A DNA stretch of 64,000 nucleotides from Enoplolaimus lenunculus (Eukaryota > Nematoda > Enoplea > Enoplida > Thoracostomopsidae): positions 62,001 to 126,000 of the forward strand of contig JASANG010003141.1 of assembly GCA_030248215.1 (NCBI GenBank). Direction: 5' to 3'. Made by a program: the position numbers and the translations under genes. Below, piece after piece: positions 11,801 to 23,466 of the stretch (positions are counted from its first letter, which is position 1; every line of letters starts with the position of its first letter). The notes under the pieces are model-generated. The model made no database searches and was not told the origin of the DNA. It was given only the letters and a program-made list of their open reading frames with translations.

Positions 11801-14800
11801 GCCGCGGCCGAGGCATTTGAAATTGACGTTGTTGTTGTTATTGATCATGAACGGCTATATCACGAACTTCAAAAGGACCTGCCGCATTTTGTCAAAATTG
11901 TACATCAGCCAAAATCTGGTGGTGTAGAAGAGCGTTCGCGCAATCAACGCATTCTTGCTCGAAAGCATCGCATCAAAGAATATTTTTACGGCACGAAACG
12001 AACTCCGTTTTATCCACATTCATTCGAAATTAATTTTCGTGACGTAACCATATACAAAATTGGAGCGCCGGCATTGCCTGATTCGTGTATGCCAATTGGC
12101 ATGAAACCAGAAGATACTAGAACAAGGCTCGTATCCGTAACGGTAAGTGGGTATATTATTTTGATGCCAAGTTCTTAATTCGGCCGAATTTTTGGTGCAA
12201 AATCCGACGAAAAATTGACATTCTGGTGCGCAACGGTTAACGTAGTATTTACATTGAATGTGTCCCTTGTGTCACTCTGCTTTCATTATATTTGTACTGT
12301 GCCCAAGCTGGTTCTTATGGTTTGATGTAATGTCTGATTGGCTTCCGATGTCGATAAAATTTGATGTTTGGCCCTTGTTTTGATATTTTGACTTTCGATC
12401 ACCTCCAAGCTTAACGACTAGATTGCTGAGAATTTTATTATATATATATATATATTTCAGAACATCCTGAAATAATGCTTTTACACTGAAAGTCATTTTG
12501 ACTTTAATCAGTCTTGAGATCGTAAGATTTAATCTAATCATATGAACACGATAGTGTTCATATATATGATTCGCGCATCTCAAGCGCGTATTTTCAGTTT
12601 AGTTCGCATGTTGGTGCTCAAGTAATATCAGACCTGTATCGTTTAAATTTTGTACACTGGTATCCTGGTACGTAACGAATATTTGTGCCAAAGGATTTTG
12701 CAAACCAGTGTGGTTTTCAATAGTTACGGTCAAAAAACTCCTTACAGAAAGTGCACGAAATTTTTCATTTTGGTTCAACACTTTTTACACGTTAGCTATG
12801 TAATTTTACGATTGTAACTTTCACCACTTTATAGAGCTTACGGTTGGTTTCACCCCAACGGTTGGTTTCACCCCAACAGTCGGTTTCACCCCAACGGTTG
12901 GTTTCACCCCAACGGTTGGTTTCACCCCAACGGTTGGTTTCACCCCAACGGTTGGTTTTGCCCCAACGGTTGGTTTTGCCCCAACGGTTGGTTTCACCCC
13001 AACGGTTGGTTTCACCCCAACAGTCGGTTGCACCCCAACCGTTGGTTTTACCCCAACGGTTGGTTTCACCCCAACAGTCGGTTCCACCCCAACGGTTGGT
13101 TTCACCCCAACGGTTGGTTTCACCCCAACGGTTGGTTTTGCCCCAACGGTTGGTTTTGCCCCAACGGTTGATTTTGCCCCAACGGTTGGTTTCACCCCAA
13201 CAGTCGGTTTCACCCCAACGGTTGGTTTCACCCCAACGGTTGGTTTCACCCCAACGGTTGGTTTTGCCCCAACGGTTGGTTTTGCCCCAACGGTTGGTTT
13301 CACCCCAACAGTCGGTTCCACTCCAACGGTTGGTTTTACCCCAACGGTTGGTTTCACCCTAACAGTCGGTTTCACCCCAACAGTCGGTTTCACCCCAACG
13401 GTTGTTTTCACCCCAACAGTCGGTTTCACCCCAAGGGTTGGTTTCACCCCAACGGTTGGTTTCACCCCAACGGTTGGTTTTGCCCCAACGGTTGGATTCA
13501 CCTCAACGGTTGGTTTCACACCAACGGTTGGTTTTACTCCAACGGTTGGATTCACCTCAACGGTTGGTTTCACTCCAACGGTTGGTTTCACCCCAACGAT
13601 TGGTTTCACCCTAACGATTGGTTTCACCCTAACCATTGGTTCACCCCAACGGTCGGTTTCATCCCAACGGTCGGTTGCAGCCCAACGGTTGATTTCACAC
13701 AACGGTTGGTTTCACCCTAACGGTTGGTTTCAACCCAACGGTTGGTTTCAGCCCAACGGTTGATTTCACCCCAATGGTTGATTTCACCCCAACGGTTGGT
13801 TTCACCCCAACGGTTGGTTTTACCTCAACGGTTGGTTTCACCCCAACGGTCGATTTCATCCCAACGGTTGGTTTCACTCCAACGGTTGGTTTCACCCCAA
13901 CGGTTGGTTTCACCCCAACGGTTGGTTTTGCCCAACGGTTCGTTTCACCCCAGCGGTTAGTTTCACCCTAGCGGTTAATTTTGCCCCAGAGGTTAGTTTC
14001 ACCCCAACGGCTGGTTTCACCTCAACGGTCGGTTTCAGCCCAAGGGTTGGTTTCACACAAACGGTTAGCTTCACCGCAACGGACGATGTCACCCCAATGG
14101 ATTAATGTAGCAGCTTGGTAAAGCGGTTGAAACTAGAAAAAAATGCTCAGCACTTGAGCAAAAAGGGATATGTTTCATATTCCTATTAAAAGTATGGTAA
14201 ACTAGATCAGCACATTCGCTTGATGTAACCTGGAAAAGTATTAAGAAACAATAGCTGCCAAAATCATGTTAATTACTAGAAAAAAATGCTCAGCACTTGA
14301 GCAAAAAGGGATATGCTTCATATTCCTATTAAAAGTATGGTAAACTAGATCAGCACATTCGCTTGATGTAACCTGGAAAAGTATTGAGAAACAATAGCGG
14401 CCAAAATCATGTTAATTATTAATTTTTCTGAAACATCTTGCGGACAGCAAATCTATTTCTAACATTGAAGTTTTTGACAGGATTTGTTAGGAATTTTCAG
14501 AAATTCCTTAGGGTCGCAGAGACATGGCTGAGGTATACCGCTCTTTGATTTTGCAAGTTAATCGATGTTGCCAGAATACGGTGCTATTTGTGAGCTTCTA
14601 TAGTCGTGACTATGCAGTGAAACAGATAAATAACTCGGGTGGGAAATGAGCATTTATATTATTTATCACAAAGGTAAAAAAATCGAGTAAACTCAAGTCA
14701 CTTATAAGTGGAGCCTTTTTAAAGCATCAATTGCGATTTGTTTTGTGACGTCTGTTTAAGAAAGTATCTAACAAAATTGATCATCAAAACTGTAACAGCC

Positions 14801-15514
14801 ATTATGTCGCCACACAATGCTCTTATGAAATTCAATTAACTATGCTAATACAACGCCATAGGTAAATTTAATACGTTTTGTAGAGAACTTCAATATACAT
14901 TCATGGATTCCAAGCTAAATCTGTCTACATTTCAGAAATAATTTCGCTTTGCATTCAAGAAAAGCATCTGTTTCTTACAAAAAATATTACAGAAATTTCG
15001 CTGTCCGCAATATGTTTCAGAAAAATTAATAATTAACATGATTTTGGCAGCTATTGTTTCTCAATACTTTTCTAGGTTACATCAAGCGAATGTGCTGATC
15101 TAGTTTACCATACTTTTAATAGGAATATGAAGCATATCCCTTTTTGCTCAAGTGCTGAGCATTTTTTTCTAGTCTAATTAAACTTACTATACATACTTTT
15201 TTGGTATTTTTCACACTGTTAAATTATTTAAGAAATTCGTTTTGTTCTACTTGATAAGGTGTTGGATTACCTGGTTGCTGATGATACTTCATTATTTGCA
15301 GCCAAACAAAGATCTACAGCATAAAATGTTGTCAGTTAGCATGTGCGAAGTTGCTGATCAAAGTGTGCTCAAAACGAATGTTTGCGGATTTGTAGTTGTC
15401 ACAGATGTAAATATGGACCGCCAAACACTTACTTTATTATCTCCTCAACCGTATCCATTGCCGAGAAACGTGCTTCTATTGTCAGATATCAGCTACTTAG
15501 ACGCAATGATGTAA
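8828..15514 (+). CDS. CLP1: Polyribonucleotide 5'-hydroxyl-kinase Clp1 (pre-mRNA cleavage complex II / tRNA splicing)
   Basis: Clp1 phosphorylates 5'-OH RNA ends, works with the tRNA splicing endonuclease, and is a subunit of mRNA 3'-end cleavage factor II in the nucleus. Seven exons join in phase: 8828-8883, 9172-9275, 10556-10738, 11035-11253, 11491-11616, 11778-12142 and 15302-15514, giving 421 aa (human 425). The N-terminal beta domain includes [16 protein letters not shown]. The kinase core has Walker [10 protein letters not shown] (about residues 115-123), VDLDVGQGS (142-150), [18 protein letters not shown] and [19 protein letters not shown]. The C-terminal domain ends [18 protein letters not shown]. 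The start is the only ATG in frame ahead of the conserved [12 protein letters not shown] segment. The last intron is 3.2 kb and full of repeats; the second intron has a tandem duplication. Confidence 0.97.
9690..10045. repeat. Tandem duplication of a 155-175-bp unit in CLP1 intron 2
   Basis: The string TTTATAAACCT preceded by AAATTGTT or AATAGT recurs near 9700, 9853 and 10030. Each is followed by a related segment containing CTAATTTGCATATTA and GACTTTTTAAATTATTTC. The copies are diverged, so the duplication is not recent. It lies wholly inside the second intron of CLP1. Confidence 0.6.
12839..14101. repeat. 18-bp minisatellite (unit GGTTGGTTTCACCCCAAC) in CLP1 intron 6
   Basis: About 1.26 kb, roughly 70 copies, of an 18-bp unit with point variants (TTTCACC, TTTTGCC, CAGTCGG). 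The period of 18 keeps several frames open on both strands. This produces spurious long ORFs such as a 293-codon VGVKPT repeat on the minus strand and QRLVSP repeats on the plus strand. It sits between the sixth and seventh exons of CLP1, so these frames are intronic. Divergence rises towards the right end, usual for a minisatellite turning over from within. Confidence 0.95.
14132..15173. mobile_element. Foldback-type element with long inverted arms, left arm partly duplicated in tandem
   Basis: A left arm at 14275-14447 and a right arm at 15001-15173 are inverted copies of about 173 bp. Each outer end reads ACTAGAAAAAAATGCTCAGC inward and each inner end CTGTCCGCAA-like. A further direct copy of the outer 143 bp stands immediately to the left (14132-14274). 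The 550-bp middle has no ORF. This is a non-autonomous DNA element of foldback or long-TIR MITE type in CLP1 intron 6; no target duplication was recognised. Confidence 0.85.
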
Positions 15515-16104
15515 CTGAATGTGTATTATATTCATTTGTGAACGAGTTAAAAACTCGCAACCCAATACCTGCTTCTCACTGAGAGTTCAATGCAGAGAAT
15601 CTGTGGTTCGCTGTTAGTGTGCATTCTGGCGGTTTGTGTTATGGAACACATTCTACTTGCCGTTAAGTAATGTGGTTGCAATTCCGTCTTGTAGCTATGC
15701 TAATTTAAAAATAGGAACGATCGAGCACAGTAAGTACATTAGCTGTCGATCTACAATCAGGTGAGGGGCATTGCTTTCAAACGCCAGTTGATGCAGCGAC
15801 ATACGGAACAATGAATGTCTTCGCATTCAAACGGATCCAAACCATATTTAGCGCTTTGAAACAAGTTAATTTATGCCAGTTTTCGATTTCCTCTGTGACG
15901 GTTCGGGTGGTGTTTCATATATTCGCCGAATTACAGCGTATAGTATTCATATGGAAATCCTATGTGAAATATCTAGGAGGTTATTGATCAAGGGGAAACG
16001 AAAATTGAAGCGGAAATCGTTTGATTTAAAAATCACGTCAAATACTAAGATGTTTCAATAGATGTACTTACAACATTGAACACAAAATATGTATAAGCAC
16101 CATG

Positions 16105-16405
16105 CAGGGTACAACCGAAGGTGAAAAATACCGGAGCCGGAAGTGAGGCGAAATGAGGTAGTTAAAATGTTGTATAATTCGCTAATTTTTACAAGTATAG
16201 CGCAACTTTAAGGCGTTAAATGTTTTTGTTCTACGTTTATTTATACCTAGTCTGAGTAATTTCTTGCTCAAGATTGTGCCAAAAGTTAAAACAGAACGCG
16301 CCAAATAAATAGTTTGTAAAATTCTACAAAATTTCACAATCGAAATTGCCGGAACCTCCAGCAGAAATTTTGCCAGAGCCGGAGGTCGATTTTTAATAAT
16401 TTTAT
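16105..16405. mobile_element. Copy of the CAGGGTGCAACCGG family, GCCGGAGG sub-type
   Basis: It begins CAGGGTACAACCGAAGG, followed by ACCGGAGCCGGAAGTGAGG, and its other side contains CCGGAACCTCCAGC and GCCAGAGCCGGAGGTCG. The same arrangement occurs at 52364-52693, where both ends are clearer. The right end here is uncertain. No coding capacity. Confidence 0.5.
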
Positions 16406-16660
16406 GCAAGCTCTGGAAATCTCAATTTTGCTTCAGAGAAACAGTACAATTTTCTCGCAACTAGTTTGCTGTGGACAAAAATTTCAGTCTTCTAAGTTGT
16501 CTATTCGAAATGAGATAGGCCCTTTGAGCCTCTGCATTTCAGTTTAAGGCTTCAAACTCGTAATTTTACTTGTTCAAATGCAATAAAATCTCGAAAATGT
16601 GTGATTTTAAAGAACACTGAGAACCGTGTTGCGTTAATTATACGTCACATCCGCGTTGTG

Positions 16661-16830
16661 GCCAATGTTACTTTAAGGGACGTAACAGTAGGTTAAGCGT
16701 ATTCGTAATCCTACGCCTAAGCGTTACAAGAATGTGTTCCTAAGCCTAAGCAAAAAACGTAATCTAGAATCTAAACCACTCTTTTATAGACCCACCAAAA
16801 ACCTGGACGCCCCTTAAAGTAACATGGGCC
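16661..16830. mobile_element. MITE with telomere-like TTAGGC interior (best copy)
   Basis: The ends are inverted: GGCCAATGTTACTTTAAGGG on the left and CCCTTAAAGTAACATGGGCC on the right. The flanks carry a matching GCGTTGTG (16653-16660 and 16832-16839), which looks like an 8-bp target site duplication, as made by hAT-type transposases. The interior contains CCTAAGCCTAAGC, a degenerate form of the nematode telomere repeat. Other copies: 32915-33113, 34727-34917, about 36543-36690, about 54124-54320 and about 61813-62013. Confidence 0.8.
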
Positions 16831-17459
16831 GGCGTTGTGAACTAGAGCAGTTTACACGTTGTTATTGCGCAACCAACGTCCCTGCCAAATTCAATAGTTT
16901 CACATCTCACTGTCGGTGCAAAACAAATTTAGCACTAAAAAATTTCCGTTGCATTTACACTAAATTACTATCTTTACACATTCTGTGAGTCGCTCTGACA
17001 ATTTTTACGGTGCTTTGCTCAGAAATAACGGGCAGATCCTAAAAACGGTCAGAAAGCAGGGTACCTATACAAATATCCTTTCCTTTTTCGCCACAACGCG
17101 CCCTACTAAGAGAGGAATGCATCCCATATTCCTCAATATGAGAAAAAGCAATTTATCATAGTGTCCGCGAATATTTGTCGCCGTTTTTCGAGAAATTTAC
17201 TGAGATTATAATAAGTTTTTTCCGTTGGATTTTTTTGTTGCCCAACCATAAACTGTACTTTACGTTCATTGTTCGTAGAATGATCAGTAGAATGTATACG
17301 CAAATGCAAAAAGTAGCGAACGACCATCTAAACACGAATCAGGACCACGCAGTAATTTAATGAAAAGTGCGCTATCTTTTAAATCTCGACACGCTCTAGT
17401 TTGTTTGGTCGGTGGTTGACAAGTTATTCCCCAAATTTTATGTGGGGTTAACGTTATAA

Positions 17460-18094
17460 CCGGGGCAGTTTGGGACACGTTTTGTTCCTATTTGACTATT
17501 GGGTGACATTTTGTCTGCTTATAGACCCCATATCGTACTCAAAAATTCGCATTTCTCTGCTATTGTCATATGTGGGTCACCTTTTGTTCTACACTATCAT
17601 ATGATTTCGTGGTGTTGTTTGCGATATCATATATGTTTCAAATGTCTGTATACTTTAGGTAACATACCCAAATTGTCCTGTTGAATATCATATGATACTA
17701 GAATGTGACATTGGAATTTTTGAATTATTAAGCTGTGGTTGTAAAGCGATTTTCTGTCGGAAACGTTTTGCAGGCGTGTGTTTAGTACTTAAAAAACATC
17801 TGTACCTCTGCCGTTAGACTTTTCATTCATTTATTAGCACCCAAAGATTACACTGCCAAGCTGAATATCATGATATAATTTGAAAATTTGGAATATGTGA
17901 TATGATATTCGCATAAATGTCCCTCAGTATCACGTGACATACCGACTCTTGTACACATTGATCTTCTGAGAGGGATGATTTGTAAGTAAATGTCATATGG
18001 CATTCGAGTTTTGTCAGTTCACCCGATATGACTGCTCGAATTTCAATGTTGACATCGAATCAACATGGGAAAAACCGTGTCCCGCCTGCCCCAG
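17460..18094. mobile_element. 635-bp non-autonomous DNA element with CYGGGGCAG termini
   Basis: The left end CCGGGGCAGTTTGGGACACG and the right end CGTGTCCCGCCTGCCCCAG are inverted repeats. The flanks are TTATAA-like on both sides (CGTTATAA and TTTTATAA), an imperfect candidate 8-bp target duplication. The interior is AT-rich and repeats the palindromic theme ATATCATATGAT several times. No ORF of note. A fragment resembling one end (GATAACTGGGGCAGTTT) occurs near 25780. Confidence 0.65.
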
Positions 18095-18292
18095 TTTTAT
18101 AACATGAATCCTGCATTAGTGCAAACGCGCAAAGACTGCAAGAGAAAGTATTATATATTCACACAGGTTTGACTCCATAGAAGCCACAAGGTGGTCAAAT
18201 GATCAGATGGTTATTTTTACGCTCAAAATTAGTTATAATTCGGGTATATCTTGCAATGTTTTATTAATACAGTGGCCAATGTTACCCTAAAG

Positions 18293-18370
18293 GCCGTCCC
18301 ATTTTCCCGGGACAGAAATGTACCAGGAGTACCCGTCCCATTTTCCCGGGACAGCAGTGTACCAGGAGTA
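18293..18370. repeat. Two tandem 39-bp units ahead of the GGGACAG minisatellite
   Basis: The segment CCGTCCCATTTTCCCGGGA, followed by CAGNANTGTACCAGGAGTA, occurs twice in a row. Just left, at 18274, is GGCCAATGTTACCCTAAAGG, resembling the end of the telomere-like MITE family, so the minisatellite may have grown inside or beside such an element. Confidence 0.6.
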
Positions 18371-18394
18371 CATACAAAAATATAATTGGGACAT

Positions 18395-18996
18395 CGGAAC
18401 AGATGAGAGTGGGACAGATGGGACAAACGGGACAGTTGGCACAGATGGGACAGTCGGGACAAATGGGACACTTGGGACATATGGGACAGTTGGGACAAAC
18501 GGGACAGTTGGCGCAGCTGGGACAGTTGGAACAGTTGGAACAGATGGGACAGTTGGGACGCTTAGGACAGATGGATCAGTTGGGACAAACGGGACAGTTG
18601 GGACGGCCAGATGCGACCGATGGGACAGTCGGGACACTTGGGACAGATAGGACAGTTGGGACGGAGAAATGGGACAGATGGGACAACGAGACAAATGGGA
18701 CAGATGGACAGATAGGACAGTTGGGACGGAGAGATAGGACAGTCGGGACAAATGGACAGTTGGGACAGATTGGTCAGATGAGACAAATGGGACAGTTGGG
18801 ACAGATGGGACATATGGGACAGCGAGACAAGTGGCACAGTTGGGACAGATGGACTGTTGGGACAGTGGGGATAGTTGGGACAGATGGGGCAGATGGGACA
18901 GTTGGGAGAGTTGGGACAGATGGGACTGTTGGGACAGATGGGACAGTTGGGACAAACCGGAACAGATGGGACAGATGGGACATTTGGGACAGGGGG
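18395..18996. repeat. 9/18-bp minisatellite based on GGGACAGNT
   Basis: About 600 bp of GGGACAGATGGGACAGTT and variants. The period of nine keeps frames open on both strands, giving spurious ORFs of up to 242 codons rich in Ser-His-Leu, Val-Pro-Thr or Gly-Gln-Met. There is no flanking gene structure. Nothing suggests translation. Confidence 0.93.
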
Positions 18997-18997
18997 T

Positions 18998-19315
18998 TGT
19001 AGGTGGCTGTGTCACTCCTAAATAAATTTCAAACTAAAAACTAAAACAAATCTACAACCAAACTTAAATCCACACCTTAAGGGAGTCCCCGGCTCCGCCT
19101 AGTCTCTCTTAGAACTTAAGTTAGGCTGAGGCGTTGCTAAACGGCGTAGGAAATTGATAAATCTATGCATGGCGGCTGCGTCCGCAAGGTATCAGTATCA
19201 GGGGCCCTGCGTAGCCAATAATTAAATATTTTTGCTGGCTTAAAGTGCCAAATATCGTAGCTAGGGGTTTGGGGGGTATATGTTGTTGTTGTTGTTGTTG
19301 TTGTTGTTCGGTTAT
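18998..19315 (+). mobile_element. LTR-like end in inverted orientation, head to head with the LTR element to its right
   Basis: It starts TGTAGGTGGCTGTG and shares, in inverted orientation, the terminal 300 bp of the LTRs at 19690-20609 and 22726-23466. Shared features are the AAACTAAAAACTAAAAC block, a CTTAAGGGAGTCCC block, GGCGGCTG(C/T)GTCCGCAA and a TTG/AAC microsatellite. It looks like part of a related solo LTR or second copy lying head to head. Right boundary uncertain. Confidence 0.6.
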
Positions 19316-19510
19316 TGTAACGATGAAACTTGGGTGTCCCTAAGGTACCCGAGACACCCGGGACACACAAAAATATGCAAATCAACTCGGGAGGGGGGCT
19401 GGTTGTTGTTGTTGTTGTTCGGTTATTGTAACGATAAAACTTGTGTGTCCCTAAGGTACCCGAGACACCCGGGACACACAAAAAAATGCAAATCAACTCG
19501 GAATGTGGGC
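19279..19510. repeat. Two tandem ~120-bp units containing a TTG microsatellite
   Basis: The block (TTG)n-TTCGGTTATTGTAACGAT followed by GTGTCCCTAAGGTACCCGAG and ACACCCGGGACACACAAAAA occurs at about 19281-19395 and again at 19402-19500. It belongs to the LTR-like sequence that begins at 18998. Unit length differs mainly by TTG copy number. Confidence 0.75.
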
Positions 19511-19639
19511 TGTGTGAGAAGTTCGTGATTTAAACTTAAGCCTGTATCCTGTATCGCCTGTATAGTTCTTTCCTCGATGTATGCTTATCGCTCTGATTTA
19601 GTAAAACGCGGCCGGTAAATGTTTATTATAAATCCCAAC

Positions 19640-19835
19640 CCGCAACCCGTATGACACAAAATACCCAAAATTAAGGCCAGCAAATCACAGGTTATGCAAT
19701 TTAACTGGTACCCGCAACCCGTAGGACACAAAATACCCAAAATTAAGGCCAGCAAATCACAGGTTATGCAATTTAACTGGTACCAACCCACCCAAAATAA
19801 GGCCACAAATCACAGGTTATGCAATTTAACTGGTA
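19640..19835. repeat. Short tandem array of a ~71-bp unit
   Basis: Units contain CCGCAACCCGTA, CACAAAATACCCAAAATTAA and CACAGGTTATGCAATTTAAC. Two full units and a shorter one are present here; one and a partial unit recur at 22726-22822 in the other LTR copy. Copy-number change in this array explains part of the length difference between the two LTRs. Confidence 0.75.
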
Positions 19836-20174
19836 ACCCGAGCCGGAATCCTTAAAGCCGAAATCTGATTTAATCCACCCACTGCTTTACCTACCCAATC
19901 TTTTCCGTTTTTCACCGCCCCCCCCCAACTCCTTACCCATCACCAATCAATTACCCTCCAAAAAAATATCTTTCTACCACCCCCCCCCTCCGTGACAATT
20001 TTTAACCGAATTCGACTAAGCCTTACTTACCCAAGTCCGCTACTTTCCAAGAGGTTCGCAATAAACACCGTAAAAACTGCAGAAATACACAAGCCGATAA
20101 TTGTAAATTCGCGCACCGATTTCAACTAGTCAGAAGTAGATTACTGATTCCGGTCCTGGCTACCCAAATCGGCA

Positions 20175-20241
20175 TCTCGACCTCATTTGCATTTTTGCCG
20201 ACACCCACAATTGGGTGTCCGCAATGCGGTTGAGGTCGAGA
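20175..20241. repeat. Perfect-stem palindrome inside the LTR (also at 23032-23098)
   Basis: TCTCGACCTCA and TGAGGTCGAGA form an outer stem of 11 bp, and inside it GACACCCACAATTGGGTGTC is itself a palindrome. Both LTR copies keep it unchanged. It could form a cruciform in DNA or a strong hairpin in the element's RNA. Confidence 0.8.
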
Positions 20242-21062
20242 GCCACACATCCGGTACTAACAACAACAACAACAACACGCCGGAGACACTCACTAATCAA
20301 GCACCATTTTGGTGCTGACATAGCCTAGCTATGTCGTTATTCGCAGCATAGGCCCACACGATATAAAACAATATTCAACCACATTATACGGCCACGCAGG
20401 GCCCAGGTAAGTTTGACATTGCGGACACAGCCGCCATAGCATCGATTTTAACATTTTCTACGCTTGTAGCAACGCCTAAGCCTAACTTAAGTTCTAAGAG
20501 AGACTAGGTGGAGCCAGGGACTCCCTTAAGGTGTGGTTTTGATATAGGGTTTTATTTTAGTTTTAGTTTTTAGTTTGAAATAGGTTTAAGTGTGGCACAG
20601 CCACCTACATCCCCCCTTCGGCACAGATGCCGACCCTGGCATCGAACCAATTTTATGGCCCTATTTACTGCCTTTTTTGCCGTCGCTAAAAAGCGTAAAT
20701 CCACCATAACAAACTTAACAATAACAAACAAATAACAATTTTTATCATTTTCTTTCCTTTTATTTATTTTTATTTTGTTTTAAAGTTTTCGCCGAGTAAC
20801 AATCACAAGACCATCAAACGACCCTCGACAATGTCGCCAATGCGTCCAATAAAAACCAAATAACGAAACCGCGTACCAGCGCACCCCCAGCACCCGTTTA
20901 ACATTACCCCCGACGACCATTACCACATTAACAGCCCCATAACAGCCCAAATAGAGTCACTCCACAAGATTCCGTTCCAACGACCCGGCGTACCAGTACA
21001 ACCCCCAGCACCCCGCAGCATTACCGAACTAATAACCACAATAAACGTCTATTACCGATCCA

Positions 21063-22478
<1,416 letters not shown>

Positions 22479-23466
22479 CCCAGTGGACCGCTAAATGCCT
22501 CAATACATCCTTCGGTAAGCCTACACCCGGCTGTTCCGGTGAATCGTTGCCTTCAAAATAATTTGCATGCAACACCTGTTGATAACCAAATTTAAAGTTT
22601 ACCAACATGTGGCCCCTTGGCAAAATGACCATATCCGGAAAAGCAATTATGCCTTTCCCGGGTCGTCTTGTCGCCGGTCGTTCGGGTCGTTTTGTCGCCG
22701 GTCGTTTTGACCGCTGCACAACCTCACAGGTTATGCAATTTAACTGGTACCCGCAACCCGTAGCACACAAAATACCCAAAATTAAGGCCAGCAAATCACA
22801 GGTTATGCAATTTAACTGGTAACCCGAGCCGGAATCCTTAAAGCCGACGTGACAATTTTTAACCGAATTCGACTAAGCCTTACTTACCCAAGTCCGCTAC
22901 TTTCCAAGATGTTCGCAATAAACACCGTAAAAACTGCAGAAATACACAAGCCGATAATTGTAAATTCGCGCACCGATTTGAACTAGTCAGAAGTAGATTA
23001 CTGATTCCGGTCCTGGCTACCCAAATCGGCATCTCGACCTCATTTGCATTTTTGCCGACACCCACAATTGGGTGTCCGCAATGCGGTTGAGGTCGAGAGC
23101 CACACATCCGGTACTAACAACAACAACAACAACACGCCGGAGACACTCACTAATCAAGCACCATTTTGGTGCTGACATAGCCTAGCTATGTCGTTATTCG
23201 CAGCATAGGCCCACACGATATAAAACAATATTCAACCACATTATACGGCCACGCAGGGCCCAGGTAAGTTTGACATTGCGGACACAGCCGCCATAGCATC
23301 GATTTTAACATTTTCTACGCTTGTAGCAACGCCTAAGCCTAACTTAAGTTCTAAGAGAGACTAGGTGGAGCCAGGGACTCCCTTAAGGTGTGGTTTTGAT
23401 ATAGGGTTTTATTTTAGTTTTAGTTTTTAGTTTGAAATAGGTTTAAGTGTGGCACAGCCACCTACA

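Larger units (their letters stand above)
15515..17459. other. Region downstream of CLP1, no gene
   Basis: The CLP1 3' UTR is expected at its left edge, though no canonical AATAAA was found close to the stop. The rest has short chance ORFs and two MITE-like elements described separately (about 16105-16405 and 16661-16830). Confidence 0.6.

Noticed and set aside
12821-13702. A 293-codon VGVKPT-repeat ORF on the minus strand
   Set aside because: It is the minisatellite in CLP1 intron 6 read in one frame. Several other frames are open too, because the unit is 18 bp.
12839-14101. CRISPR-like array
   Set aside because: Units are contiguous with no unique spacers, and the organism is an animal.
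18287-19015. ORFs of 242 and 199 codons rich in Pro/Ser/Val or Gly/Gln/Met
   Set aside because: They are frames of the GGGACAGNT minisatellite, whose period is a multiple of three, and have no gene context.
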